A stretch of 22,819 nt of DNA from JAZNGX01 sp045576675. Lineage in GTDB: Bacteria; Bacillota; Clostridia; Monoglobales; Firm-18. Positions within the stretch are counted from its first letter, which is position 1; every line of letters starts with the position of its first letter. The DNA lies in contig JAZNGX010000096.1 of assembly GCA_045576675.1 (NCBI GenBank), positions 1-22,819 on the forward strand. Direction: 5' to 3'. This document shows positions 1 to 6,318 of the stretch, piece after piece. The notes beneath the pieces were generated by a model, which was not told the origin of the DNA, ran no database searches, and saw only the letters and a program-made list of their open reading frames with translations. The translations under genes were made by a program, and so were the position numbers.

Positions 1-213
1 TCTTATGGGAAAGACATGGACAAAGACGAAGCAAGGTTAAGAGCTGTTTATGAGGCAGGTGCAATGCCTTTTATGCAGTTATACAGAGATTTTTCGGACG
101 AAAAGACAATATACAGCAAGGAATGGAACGCCTTTGCAAGAATGTGGCAACGACCTGCGGCAACTATTGCACACATGAAAAAGGGAACTGATTACAAAGA
201 TTTCAATACATGA
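1..213 (+). CDS. C-terminal end of a phage radical-SAM-like (Fe-S oxidoreductase) protein, cut by window edge
   Basis: The frame is already open at base 1, six residues before the first ATG at 16, so this is the tail of a longer gene and not a 65-aa protein. The visible part contains a helix with VYEAGAMPFMQLYRD, then YSKEWNAFARMWQRPAA. From memory of the family, phage radical SAM proteins end in this way (an 'AG-PF-QLY' strand-helix, then an EW-ARxWxRPA tail). The CxxxCxxC cluster motif would lie upstream of the window and cannot be seen. Its role in these phages is unknown. It is followed 13 bases later by a 42-aa gene and then rusA, so it probably belongs to the same early transcript. The family call is from recalled resemblance only. 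Confidence 0.6.
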   Translation, partial: SYGKDMDKDEARLRAVYEAGAMPFMQLYRDFSDEKTIYSKEWNAFARMWQRPAATIAHMKKGTDYKDFNT

Positions 214-226
214 GGACGGGGATTAA

Positions 227-355
227 ATGGAGCAGTTAAACAAATTGACAAGGTTACTTATTGAAGCTGAGTATTTTGACAGCCACGTGGAGGCGGCGAG
301 GTTTCTGATACGGAACGGTATAGTAGTTGATGAGGTTGTGAGAAATGAAAATTAA
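227..355 (+). CDS. Small early protein of unknown function (42 aa)
   Basis: ATG at 227, stop at 353-355, 42 residues, overlapping the start of the RusA gene by 11 bases in another frame. The sequence is helical and charged, with a central HVEAARFLIRNGIVV segment that could form a helix-turn-helix-like or dimerising unit. It is too short for a domain call. Support for its being real is its position in an otherwise gapless early operon and a purine-rich stretch (gaggacgggg) before the ATG. I do not recognise the family. Confidence 0.5.
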   Translation: MEQLNKLTRLLIEAEYFDSHVEAARFLIRNGIVVDEVVRNEN

Positions 356-782
356 GTTTGTTGTATTAGGCGAGCCAAAAGGCAAGGGCAGACCTCGATT
401 TGCAAAGTGTGGCGATTATACCAAGGCATATACGCCTACAACAACAGCGTCTTATGAAAATTTGGTCAAGCTTGAATATCAGAGGCAATGCGGTGATATA
501 AGATTTGAAAAACACGAAATGCTTGACCTCAGAATTTTTGCATACTATACAATTCCCAAAAGTACAAGCAACAAAAAGAAACAGCAAATGACAGAGGGCG
601 TTTTAAGACCAACCAAACGTCCCGATATGGACAATATTGTAAAAATTATAGCCGACAGTTTAAACAACATAGCGTATCACGACGATGCACAAATTGTTGA
701 TACGATGGTAAGAAAATTTTATTCGGATATTCCGAGAGTTGAAATAACAATACAAAATTTAGGAGGAAAAAACAATGAATAA
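345..782 (+). CDS. rusA: RusA-family Holliday junction resolvase
   Basis: A 145-aa protein of typical RusA size. RusA enzymes are dimeric, Mg-dependent endonucleases that cut four-way junctions, resolving branched phage DNA before packaging or during recombination. The N-terminus has the conserved GEPKGKGRPRF strand-loop (residues 9-19). The catalytic acidic patch is visible as RPDMDNIVK (D94, D96, K100) followed by HDDAQI (D113, D114), matching the aspartates known to be essential in E. coli RusA. All key residues are present, so an active enzyme is expected. The ATG at 345 sits inside the end of the preceding small gene, and the 3' end overlaps the next gene by 8 bases, suggesting translational coupling. 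Confidence 0.93.
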   Translation: MKIKFVVLGEPKGKGRPRFAKCGDYTKAYTPTTTASYENLVKLEYQRQCGDIRFEKHEMLDLRIFAYYTIPKSTSNKKKQQMTEGVLRPTKRPDMDNIVKIIADSLNNIAYHDDAQIVDTMVRKFYSDIPRVEITIQNLGGKNNE

Positions 783-1278
783 CGATGTTTTAACACTAAC
801 AATGGAGAGCGATGCATTTAATGCTTTAAAGACAGACTTTAATCAGGTATTGAGAAAAACACTTTCAAATATGGAATTAAAAGAAAGTGAACAGGCAGAG
901 CTGACATTAAAGCTTAAGATAACACTTCAGAAAGATACCGCACCTGATTTCAGCGAAACAAAGTACAGAGCAGAACGAGATATTACAAGACCAATGTTTA
1001 CTCATAAGGTTTCTTCGGTTATGCAGACAAAATGTGAAAAGTCTGGTGTATTAAGTGGCAATTATGAGCTTGTATGGGATGAAGTGACTTGCAATTACAT
1101 AATAAGACCTGTATGTGACGGACAAACATCAATGTTTGATAATGAACCTTCTGAGCCGTTATATTTAGCTGCAGGCGAAACAGAACCTACGGCAGAAGCC
1201 ATAGATGTAGAATATGAAACCGAATCCGACAACACAGACGGATATGATTACGAGGAACCGGACGATGAACAAATATGA
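775..1278 (+). CDS. Conserved phage early protein, possibly the 'replication terminator protein' type
   Basis: A 167-aa protein starting at ATG 775 behind an AGGAGG site about 8 bases upstream. Residues 1-110 alternate a helix (SDAFNALKTDFNQVLRKTLSNM) with strands (AELTLKLKITL, then MFTHKVSSVMQTK and NYELVWDEVTCNYIIRPV). This is the general layout of small phage proteins that databases label 'replication terminator protein', although their biochemical role is not established. The last 50 residues are very acidic (many E, D, Y) and probably disordered. It overlaps RusA by 8 bases and the next gene by 14. The family link is recalled, not verified. Confidence 0.6.
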   Translation: MNNDVLTLTMESDAFNALKTDFNQVLRKTLSNMELKESEQAELTLKLKITLQKDTAPDFSETKYRAERDITRPMFTHKVSSVMQTKCEKSGVLSGNYELVWDEVTCNYIIRPVCDGQTSMFDNEPSEPLYLAAGETEPTAEAIDVEYETESDNTDGYDYEEPDDEQI

Positions 1279-1606
1279 CTATCAAAAGGCGATAAAATTT
1301 TTCAGCGATGAAATGCACTACTTGAAGCTTATGCCGGAAGTACATAGTTGCAAGGCAAAAAAAGAATGGCAAGAGCAGATTGATATTTACGACACTATTA
1401 TAGACGCATGCAAGGTTGCAACTATATTGGACAACGCAAATTACGCAAAAGCAATTTCTTTTTTGAAAGAAGAAATAGAACGCTTAAAGCGTGCACCCAA
1501 GCTTAATGGTTGCGAAATGACAGAAGAATGGCAGAAACAGCTTGAAATATGCAAAGCAGCTGTAATTGCGTGCAGGAAGGTGAGCAATATATGTACAGAT
1601 GCTTAA
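1265..1606 (+). CDS. Small helical protein built of two tandem ~48-residue repeats
   Basis: The likely start is ATG 1265, behind the purines cgagga, giving 113 aa; a longer in-frame version from 1214 would overlap the previous gene far more. The protein is a clear internal duplication. Residues near 4-52 (YDYQKAIKFFSDEMHYLKLM, ending IDACKVA) align with residues near 57-106 (ANYAKAISFLKEEIERLKRA, ending VIACRKV). Each half has the pattern AI-F---E---LK--P---C----EWQ-Q--I----I-ACK. Each repeat should fold as a helical hairpin, with the paired cysteines at equivalent places. No function is known. Its place between recombination genes suggests an accessory early factor. Confidence 0.7.
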   Translation: MNKYDYQKAIKFFSDEMHYLKLMPEVHSCKAKKEWQEQIDIYDTIIDACKVATILDNANYAKAISFLKEEIERLKRAPKLNGCEMTEEWQKQLEICKAAVIACRKVSNICTDA

Positions 1607-1755
1607 CGTGTGAGAAAGTCTTTGACGAGTTTAAAATCGTCAGAGGCGACTATCACAGTGAAACAACACCGCCGTCTTATGAGCCGGACATTGCTGTTTG
1701 CCCATATTGCGGTGACTATGAAATTGAATTAAACGGAGGAATGAACAATGGCTGA
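1591..1755 (+). CDS. Small zinc-ribbon protein (54 aa)
   Basis: ATG 1591 is preceded by aggaaggtgag at a good distance, which favours it over the in-frame ATG at 1549. The product has two CxxC knuckles: YRCLTCEKVF at residues 2-11 and VCPYCGDYE near residues 38-46. This four-cysteine arrangement is a rubredoxin-like zinc ribbon. Proteins of this size and pattern are common in Clostridia phage early operons. They may bind nucleic acid or partner proteins, but no role is known. It overlaps the preceding gene by 16 bases and the following gene by 8. Confidence 0.75.
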   Translation: MYRCLTCEKVFDEFKIVRGDYHSETTPPSYEPDIAVCPYCGDYEIELNGGMNNG

Positions 1756-2248
1756 CATTATGCTTATGGGTGAGAAAAACCCAAACTATTTAGGCAGCTT
1801 TGATTTATATGATATGTCGGTACAGGAGCTGACACTGACAATTAAAAACATCAAGCCGGAAGAGGTTATAACAAACGGTCAAAAGGAGCTTTTGACAGCG
1901 TGTTATTTTACTGAGCCTTACAAACCAATGATTTTAAATGCCACCAACAAAAAGCGTATAGCCAAGCTTTACGGCACAAAGGACAGTGACAAGCTTGCCG
2001 GCAAGAAGGTTACGATTATTATTGAAAAGGTTAAGGCGTTTGGCAAAATTCACGATGCATTAAGAGTTAAAGAGGCTATACCAAAGGCGTCGGTTACACA
2101 GCCTTTACCGAGATGCTCTGATTGCGGCCGTGAAATTGAGGGCATAGGCAACAGAAGTCCTTTTGAGATTGCACAGCACACAGCAAAGAATTACGGCAGG
2201 CAATTATGTGCCGAATGTGCGACAAGAGCGAAGGAGGCGTTACAATGA
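1748..2248 (+). CDS. OB-fold-like phage protein with C-terminal zinc finger
   Basis: A 166-aa protein behind a GGAGGA site (spacing about 7). Residues 15-110 are strand-rich: ELTLTIKNIKPEEV, ELLTACYF, KPMILNATNKKRIAKLYG, GKKVTIIIEKVKAFG, ALRVKEA. This succession, with a 'N.TN...I...YG...W/L.GK.V' core, resembles small OB-fold proteins found in phage recombination operons. The C-terminal 45 residues carry CSDCGREI and LCAECATRA, a four-cysteine zinc-binding unit. It is directly coupled to the nuclease gene by a 4-base ATGA overlap, the position where many phages keep a single-strand annealing protein. A nucleic-acid-binding role is an inference. Confidence 0.65.
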   Translation: MADIMLMGEKNPNYLGSFDLYDMSVQELTLTIKNIKPEEVITNGQKELLTACYFTEPYKPMILNATNKKRIAKLYGTKDSDKLAGKKVTIIIEKVKAFGKIHDALRVKEAIPKASVTQPLPRCSDCGREIEGIGNRSPFEIAQHTAKNYGRQLCAECATRAKEALQ

Positions 2249-3015
2249 ATTTAACAACAGACAATTATTTCAGCAAGGAAATGCAAGCAAAATACATGAG
2301 TGTTTCACAGTTTAAAGCCTTTGAAAAGTGTCAGGCGGCGGCAATGGCTGAAATTACAGGTGAATATGAGCCGCAAATGACAATATCATTATTGGTAGGC
2401 TCGTATGTAGATGCATACTTTGACAACAGCATTGATGCATTTAAGGCAAAATATCCAAAGATATTCAGGCAGACAGACGGTGTGCTGAAATCTGACTACA
2501 GGCACGCAAATGAAATAATACAACGCATTGAGCGTGACACTTTATTTATGGAATTTTTATCAGGTAAAAAGCAGGTTATAATGACAGGCGAGCTTGAGGG
2601 TATACCAATTAAAATAAAAATTGACGCATTACACCCGGACAAAATTGTTGATTTAAAGATTGTAAAGGATTTTGCACCGATGTACGTGCCTGAACAGGGC
2701 AGAGTAAGCTTTATTGAAGGCTGGCGTTATGATTTACAAGGTGCGGTTTATCAGGAAATTGTACGGCAGAACACAGGCAAGGCTTTACCGTTTTACATAG
2801 CCGCTGCCACAAAGGAAGCTGTCCCCGACATTGACATAATTGAAATACCGCAAGAGCTATTGGCTTATGAACTTGGCAAATTCAAAGAAAAGTTAAAGCT
2901 ATACGATTACATAAAAAAAGGTGTTGTTGAGCCTGAACGTTGCGAGCGGTGCGATTACTGCAAGGCAACAAAGCAGTTGACATCACCGAAAAGCTTAGAG
3001 GAGTTTTCAGAATGA
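2245..3015 (+). CDS. PD-(D/E)XK exonuclease (DUF3799-type), probable Fe-S nuclease
   Basis: ATG 2245 with AAGGAGG at 2231-2237 gives 256 aa; the longer frame from 2206 is an artefact. The product matches phage exonucleases of the RecB-like PD-(D/E)XK fold, which resect DNA ends for recombination. Visible motifs: SVSQFKAFEKCQ (19-30), LLVGSYVDAYF (49-59, where a His/Glu position is D56), IDALHPDKIVDLK with D127, D136 and K138 as the metal site and lysine, and YDLQGAVYQE (162-171), the QxxxY motif. Cysteines C29, C233, C236 and C239 reproduce the 'one near the N-terminus, three near the C-terminus' pattern that ligates a [4Fe-4S] cluster in AddB/Cas4-type nucleases. Adjacent to ssb by an ATGA overlap. 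Confidence 0.85.
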   Translation: MNLTTDNYFSKEMQAKYMSVSQFKAFEKCQAAAMAEITGEYEPQMTISLLVGSYVDAYFDNSIDAFKAKYPKIFRQTDGVLKSDYRHANEIIQRIERDTLFMEFLSGKKQVIMTGELEGIPIKIKIDALHPDKIVDLKIVKDFAPMYVPEQGRVSFIEGWRYDLQGAVYQEIVRQNTGKALPFYIAAATKEAVPDIDIIEIPQELLAYELGKFKEKLKLYDYIKKGVVEPERCERCDYCKATKQLTSPKSLEEFSE

Positions 3016-3437
3016 ACAAAGTAGAATTATCGGGCAATTTAACACGTGACATAGAGTTAAAAAAGCTACCAAACGATAAAAGCACCTGCAGCTTTACAAT
3101 TGCCTGCAGGCGTAACTTCAGAAACAAAGATGGTGAATATGATGCAGACTTTATAAACTGCGTTGCATTTGGACCACAAGCGGATTTTATTGCGAAGTAT
3201 TTTACTAAGGGGCAGGGCATAATCGTGTGTGGTGAGATAAGGACAAGAACGTGGGACGACACACAAGGTACACGCCACTGGGTAACAGAAATTAAGGTTG
3301 ACGAGGTTGAGTTTAACGGATCCAAAAAAGAAGTATCAGCACCTGTACAACAGGCAGCACCGACAGCCAACACTTCACAGGCACAAAATCTCAATGCACC
3401 TTCAGGCGTTGGCATTGACGAAGACTTACCGTTTTAA
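3012..3437 (+). CDS. ssb: Single-stranded DNA-binding protein
   Basis: ATG 3012 overlaps the nuclease stop (ATGA), with GAGGAG upstream; 141 aa. It begins MNKVELSGNLTRDIELKKL and continues through the OB-fold core (CSFTIACRR, DFINCVAFG, YFTKGQGIIVCGEIRTRTW, WVTEIKVDEVEF), the usual SSB fold. A flexible Q/A/P-rich linker follows from about residue 108, and the protein ends in IDEDLPF, the acidic tip used by bacterial SSBs to recruit partner enzymes. It should coat phage ssDNA during replication and recombination. The intact tip suggests it can dock host replication and repair proteins or the phage nuclease next door. Confidence 0.96.
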   Translation: MNKVELSGNLTRDIELKKLPNDKSTCSFTIACRRNFRNKDGEYDADFINCVAFGPQADFIAKYFTKGQGIIVCGEIRTRTWDDTQGTRHWVTEIKVDEVEFNGSKKEVSAPVQQAAPTANTSQAQNLNAPSGVGIDEDLPF

Positions 3438-3442
3438 AGCTT

Positions 3443-3934
3443 ATGGAGATATTAATTGACACAAGAGAAAAGGAACGGGCGATTAAAAAAATCGTCCGGA
3501 CCTTTGACGAAAAAAGAATAAAGCATGACAGCTCAAAGCTATACATAGGAGATTATATGAGCCTTGACAACGCAAGGCGGGTTGTTGACCGCAAGCAGAA
3601 CTTATCGGAGTTATATGTAAACCTGTGCCACGAGGGCAAAAAGGGACGAAATTACGACAGCTGCGAACGCTTCAGGAAAGAACTTGAAAAATCCACGAAA
3701 ATGCGTATATGCGTTGTTTTCTTAATTGAACACGGTAAAGACATTACTTGTCTTGAAGATGTACGAAAGTGGCAAAATCCACGCCTTAACGAAACACCGT
3801 ATGCGTGGAACGGTGAATGCATGTACAAGCACATGAAAATACTTCTTGAGCAGTATCCGTATGTACGGTTCAGATTCTGCGACAAGAGTGAAACAGGCAA
3901 CAAAATTATTGAAATACTTAGGCAGGTGAAATAA
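3443..3934 (+). CDS. ERCC4/XPF-domain nuclease
   Basis: A 163-aa protein consisting of an ERCC4-type nuclease domain only. Motifs: EILIDTREK (D6), LYIGDYMSL with G36-D37-Y38, then RRVVDRKQNLSEL with D49-R50-K51 in the place of the GDXn(E/D)RKxxxD catalytic signature. Phage versions are thought to cut branched or flapped DNA. With RusA and the PD-(D/E)XK enzyme this is the third nuclease in the early operon. Only five bases separate it from ssb, and no good ribosome site is visible before ATG 3443, so translation probably depends on coupling to ssb. The next gene starts immediately after its stop. Confidence 0.88.
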   Translation: MEILIDTREKERAIKKIVRTFDEKRIKHDSSKLYIGDYMSLDNARRVVDRKQNLSELYVNLCHEGKKGRNYDSCERFRKELEKSTKMRICVVFLIEHGKDITCLEDVRKWQNPRLNETPYAWNGECMYKHMKILLEQYPYVRFRFCDKSETGNKIIEILRQVK

Positions 3935-4339
3935 ATGCAGGTATTAAACGGCTTTGTAAAGATACACAGAAAGCTTTTGCAGTGGGGTTGGTATCAGGAC
4001 AACGTTATCAAGAGTGTGTTTTTACACATATTATTGACCGCTGCATATAAAGAAAGTCAGTGGATGGGGTTAACCATAAGAAGAGGGCAGGTTGTTGTAA
4101 GCGCCGAGAAAATGGGGCGGGATTTAGGTTTTACGCGTGAGCAGGTACGAAGAGCATTAAGAAAGCTAAAATCAACCAACGAAATAACCATCGAAACAAC
4201 CAACAAATATTCTCTTATAACCGTTGTAAATTGGGAAGATTATCAAGTTTTGGACGAAGACACAACCAACAAAACAACCAACAACAACACAAACGAACAA
4301 CCAACAAACAACCAACAAACAACCACATCTAAAGAATAA
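3935..4339 (+). CDS. Replisome organizer, N-terminal winged-helix half (reading frame ends early)
   Basis: ATG 3935 directly abuts the previous stop, with AGGTGA upstream. Residues 1-105 (GFVKIHRKLLQWGWYQDN, then LTIRRGQVVVSAEKMGRDLGFTREQVRRALRKLK) form the winged-helix DNA-binding domain typical of phage replication-initiation proteins of the DnaD/replisome-organizer type. These bind the phage origin and load the host helicase. After NWEDYQVLDED the protein enters a T/N/Q-rich linker and stops at TAA 4337-4339. The C-terminal helicase-interaction half appears in the same frame after two more stops (see 4370-4741). The origin in such phages is often inside this gene, and the AACCAAC-rich repeats at 4187-4326 could serve that purpose, but this is conjecture. 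Confidence 0.85.
   Translation: MQVLNGFVKIHRKLLQWGWYQDNVIKSVFLHILLTAAYKESQWMGLTIRRGQVVVSAEKMGRDLGFTREQVRRALRKLKSTNEITIETTNKYSLITVVNWEDYQVLDEDTTNKTTNNNTNEQPTNNQQTTTSKE
4260..4326 (+). repeat. Low-complexity AACCAACAA-type repeats in the replisome organizer linker
   Basis: This A/C-rich stretch is built from imperfect copies of aaccaaca and codes for the Thr/Asn/Gln linker. A shorter patch of the same composition occurs at 4187-4206. Direct repeats within initiator genes are frequent at phage replication origins (iterons), but the copies here are irregular and also serve as linker codons. Confidence 0.6.
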
Positions 4340-4354
4340 AAGAATAAAAGAAGA
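4331..4354 (+). repeat. 8-bp tandem repeat (aaagaata x2, then aaagaaga) at the frame break
   Basis: Bases 4331-4338 and 4339-4346 are identical 8-mers, and 4347-4354 is a third copy with one change. Removing the first two copies (16 bases) would join the upstream frame to an open linker frame reading KEDKNLYKKEK, without a stop. Slippage in this array is therefore a simple explanation for the first interruption of the replisome organizer. Confidence 0.75.
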
Positions 4355-4369
4355 TAAGAATTTATATAA

Positions 4370-4741
4370 AAAAGAAAAGGCGAGACGGATTTTGACAGAC
4401 TGATTTTTGATTTTTCTGAAAATGGCGATTTGCAGTTGGCGATATATGAATTTATAAAAATGCGTAAGAGCATAAAAGCACCGCTTACAACTCACGCCTT
4501 AGAGTTAATACTTAAAAAGCTTTCAAGCCTTGCATCAGAGGACGGACAGAAGATTGCTATATTAAACCAAAGCATTGAAAACGGTTGGCGTGGCGTATTT
4601 GAGTTAAAGACATCAGAGAAGAGTGCATCAGAGGGGAACAGGGGCAAGTACAGCAATTTTGACAATCGCAATGACATTGATTATGACGAGATAGAGCGTG
4701 CGAGCATCAGAAAAAGAATTGGCGGTGACAAAAATGCGTAA
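4370..4741 (+). pseudogene. Replisome organizer, C-terminal half without a start codon
   Basis: The frame is open from 4370 to the stop at 4739-4741, but there is no ATG or GTG before the domain; the first possible start is a TTG at 4430 with no ribosome site, inside the domain. The residues (FDRLIFDF, LQLAIYEFIKMRKSIKAPLT, LELILKKLSSLA, KIAILNQSIENGWRGVFEL) match the conserved C-terminal region of phage replisome organizers with a DnaD-like layout. In-frame stops at 4337, 4355 and 4367 separate it from the winged-helix half. A different frame between 4338 and about 4380 carries a natural-looking linker, so two compensating shifts would restore one protein of about 268 residues. It may be a real disruption or an indel error in A-rich sequence. 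Confidence 0.75.
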
Positions 4742-4991
4742 GTGTAGTGTTTGTGGTGTCGGGCATAACAGCGGCAGTATTTGCCCGAGCGAAAAATACA
4801 AAGAACAATTTATTTGTGTAACGTGTTGCCAAAAATGCAAGCACTGGCAACGTGACAAGCGTGTACATATTTGGTACTGTCATTTACGCAAGCTTAAAAG
4901 TCCGAAGCCAAAGACAACCGTTGAAAGCAACGACATTGACACAAACTATAATTTTTTAGGGGCTACGGAAGATGAAGAGAAAAATGTATAA
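4734..4991 (+). CDS. Small cysteine-rich zinc-binding protein
   Basis: The preferred start is ATG 4734, eight bases before the preceding stop and behind ggcggtg, giving 85 aa; a GTG at 4698 is an alternative. It opens with MRKCSVCGVGHNSG, has ICP, then ICVTCCQKCKHW and WYCHLRKL, about eight cysteines in all, enough for two zinc sites. The acidic C-terminus is probably disordered. Function unknown. Small zinc proteins are clustered in this part of the window (4734-5960), which is typical of phage accessory early genes. Confidence 0.7.
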   Translation: MRKCSVCGVGHNSGSICPSEKYKEQFICVTCCQKCKHWQRDKRVHIWYCHLRKLKSPKPKTTVESNDIDTNYNFLGATEDEEKNV

Positions 4992-5202
4992 AAAGAAGTG
5001 CAAGAATCCTGAGTGCAGAAAGACGTTTACGGGAAAAAGCTCACAGTTATATTGTTGCATTGAATGCAGAGCTTCTTACAGAGGGAAGACCGAGCAACCA
5101 AAAACGGCTACGCTTGACGATGCTGCAACCAGGGCAAGGGAGCTTGGTATGAGTTATGGAAAATATCAGGCAATACAATATCAAAAGAAAAGAGGATTTT
5201 AA
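4972..5202 (+). CDS. Small zinc-finger protein (CxxxxC...CxxxC type)
   Basis: A 76-aa protein starting at ATG 4972 (or ATG 4984, four codons later, with better spacing from gaagag). The N-terminal half, KKCKNPECRKTFTGKSSQLYCCIECRASYRG, is the compact zinc finger widely found in phage small proteins: C(x4)C, a KxFxG turn, then YCxxEC. The C-terminal half is a helix-forming region (DDAATRARELGMSYGKYQAI). The gene overlaps its neighbour by 20 bases. A DNA- or protein-binding role is likely but not shown. Confidence 0.75.
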   Translation: MKRKMYKKKCKNPECRKTFTGKSSQLYCCIECRASYRGKTEQPKTATLDDAATRARELGMSYGKYQAIQYQKKRGF

Positions 5203-5204
5203 AA

Positions 5205-5558
5205 ATGGCTAACAATTTAGCAAAATTATTATCACGACAAAGACAAACAGCAGCAGAGGTGGCGTGTGTATGCGTTAAAGACACGTTGTATGTAGTATCA
5301 GCTTGCATAGCTGCACAGTTATACGAGCGAGGATATAAGAGAAAAGGCATAGAGCGTTTTATGAACGGTGTTATGGGTTACATACAGGAGTTTGTTGACA
5401 ACGCAAAGAGTGACTACATAGACAAGGACGGTTACACGAAGCACAGAAATCTTGAATATGCAACAAAAAGAATTGTAGAGCGACAGCGTGAGATTATCGG
5501 TGACGAGCCGTTAATATTCGACATTAGCGAGCTGATAGATTTGTTGTTAAAAAGGTAG
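5205..5558 (+). CDS. Phage protein of unknown function (117 aa)
   Basis: ATG 5205 follows the previous stop by two bases with an AGAGGA site. The sequence is almost entirely helical, with two hydrophobic-amphipathic segments (TAAEVACVCVKDTLYVVSACIAAQLY at about residues 15-40 and FMNGVMGYIQEFVDNA at 52-67) and a C-terminal SELIDLLL helix. It is not membrane-like. Similar small helical proteins of about 110-120 aa occur in many gut phages at this position without known function. Confidence 0.65.
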   Translation: MANNLAKLLSRQRQTAAEVACVCVKDTLYVVSACIAAQLYERGYKRKGIERFMNGVMGYIQEFVDNAKSDYIDKDGYTKHRNLEYATKRIVERQREIIGDEPLIFDISELIDLLLKR

Positions 5559-5567
5559 GTGTGAAAA

Positions 5568-5960
5568 ATGGCTGAATTGAAACCGTGTCCGTTTTGTGGA
5601 AGTACGGATATTAGATATTCTTTGAAAATTACAGGACATTTTGATGTTAGATATCACGCAAGTATGTATTGCAATAAATGCCATTGTTACGGAGCCAGAA
5701 CTTTAACCACAGTTGTTAAGCATGATGATTATAAAGGTAGAACCACGATCGAAAATGACAAAACTATTAAGCAAAAAGCTATAGATGCTTGGAACGAGAG
5801 AGCCGAAATAAAAACTGGGAAATGGTTGCCAACAAACATTCCTTCATATTTCGGTGGGATTATATATAAATGTTCTGAGTGTGGTGCACAAGACGGAGAC
5901 CACTCATCTATTCTTGGTCGTTATTGCTGGCGATGTGGTGTAAAAATGAATACCCAATAA
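5568..5960 (+). CDS. Lar-type restriction alleviation protein with extra C-terminal zinc ribbon
   Basis: A 130-aa protein whose N-terminus (AELKPCPFCGST) and AIDAWNER block (residues 71-78) are the signature of the Lar_restr_allev family. These small zinc proteins are named after the Rac-prophage Lar, which reduces type I restriction of unmodified DNA. C7/C10 pair with C35/C38 (CNKCHC). A second module from residue 84 (GKWLP, then YKCSECGAQ with C102/C105 and YCWRCGVKM with C120/C123) is another zinc ribbon, commonly fused to this family. The biological role in Clostridia phages is not proven. The frame stops at 5958-5960, where an adjoining open frame continues (see the next entry). Confidence 0.8.
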   Translation: MAELKPCPFCGSTDIRYSLKITGHFDVRYHASMYCNKCHCYGARTLTTVVKHDDYKGRTTIENDKTIKQKAIDAWNERAEIKTGKWLPTNIPSYFGGIIYKCSECGAQDGDHSSILGRYCWRCGVKMNTQ

Positions 5961-6048
5961 AACTGTAAAAGAATGTGTTGAAGAAGCAAGACTTGAAGGT
6001 TACAACGATGCAGAACTCTTTGCTATCGGTTATATCGAGCCATATCAA

Positions 6049-6318
6049 GTGAATTATGTGAATGCTGACCAAATAATAGAATACTTGCAGCAAGACGCTT
6101 TTGACAAAATTGGAGAAGTTTCAGATGATTGGCTCAATAATATTTCAAGAGAACAAAGTGCAGATTTAGAAATCAGGGTTCTCAAAGTTGTTTTGGAATG
6201 GCTAAAAGATTGTAATGAAGAACCAACATTTTATAAGGTTGAGCCTTTTGATGAATTAACATTACAAGAAGCATTGCAAAAATACGACCACCAAACCGAG
6301 GAAGGCGGTGAGGGGTAA
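6049..6318 (+). CDS. Small acidic phage protein; true N-terminus apparently lost or shifted
   Basis: The only conventional start is GTG 6049 (89 aa), and it lacks a clear ribosome site. The same frame is open upstream to 5950, and its 33 extra codons read like real protein (KTVKECVEEARLEGYNDAEL and FAIGYIEPYQ), which leads smoothly into VNADQIIEYLQQDAFDKIGEV. No ATG, GTG or TTG lies in that extension. Skipping the single T of the Lar stop (CAA-T-AAA) would join the ATG at 5946, as MNTQ, to this frame. The gene is therefore probably damaged by a one-base change, or read by frameshifting from the Lar gene. Function unknown; the fold should be alpha-helical. Confidence 0.55.
   Translation: MNYVNADQIIEYLQQDAFDKIGEVSDDWLNNISREQSADLEIRVLKVVLEWLKDCNEEPTFYKVEPFDELTLQEALQKYDHQTEEGGEG

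Noticed and set aside
244..275. TTGACA near 244 as an early promoter
   Set aside because: No acceptable -10 box lies at 16-18 bases; it is simply codons of the 42-aa gene.
2882..3415. Long open frame on the minus strand (177 codons) opposite ssb
   Set aside because: It lies fully opposite the well-supported ssb and nuclease genes, has no ribosome site, and its Ser/Leu/Phe-rich product looks like an antisense shadow.
4260..4326. CRISPR-like or iteron array in the AACCAACAA region
   Set aside because: The repeats are short, irregular and without spacers; they explain themselves as Thr/Asn linker codons, and an origin function cannot be shown from sequence alone.
4368..4374. A AAA AAG heptamer as a programmed -1 frameshift site in the replisome organizer
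   Set aside because: The heptamer is out of phase: the linker frame reads TAT AAA AAA GAA there, so the canonical slip would not occur, and no clear downstream stimulator is seen.
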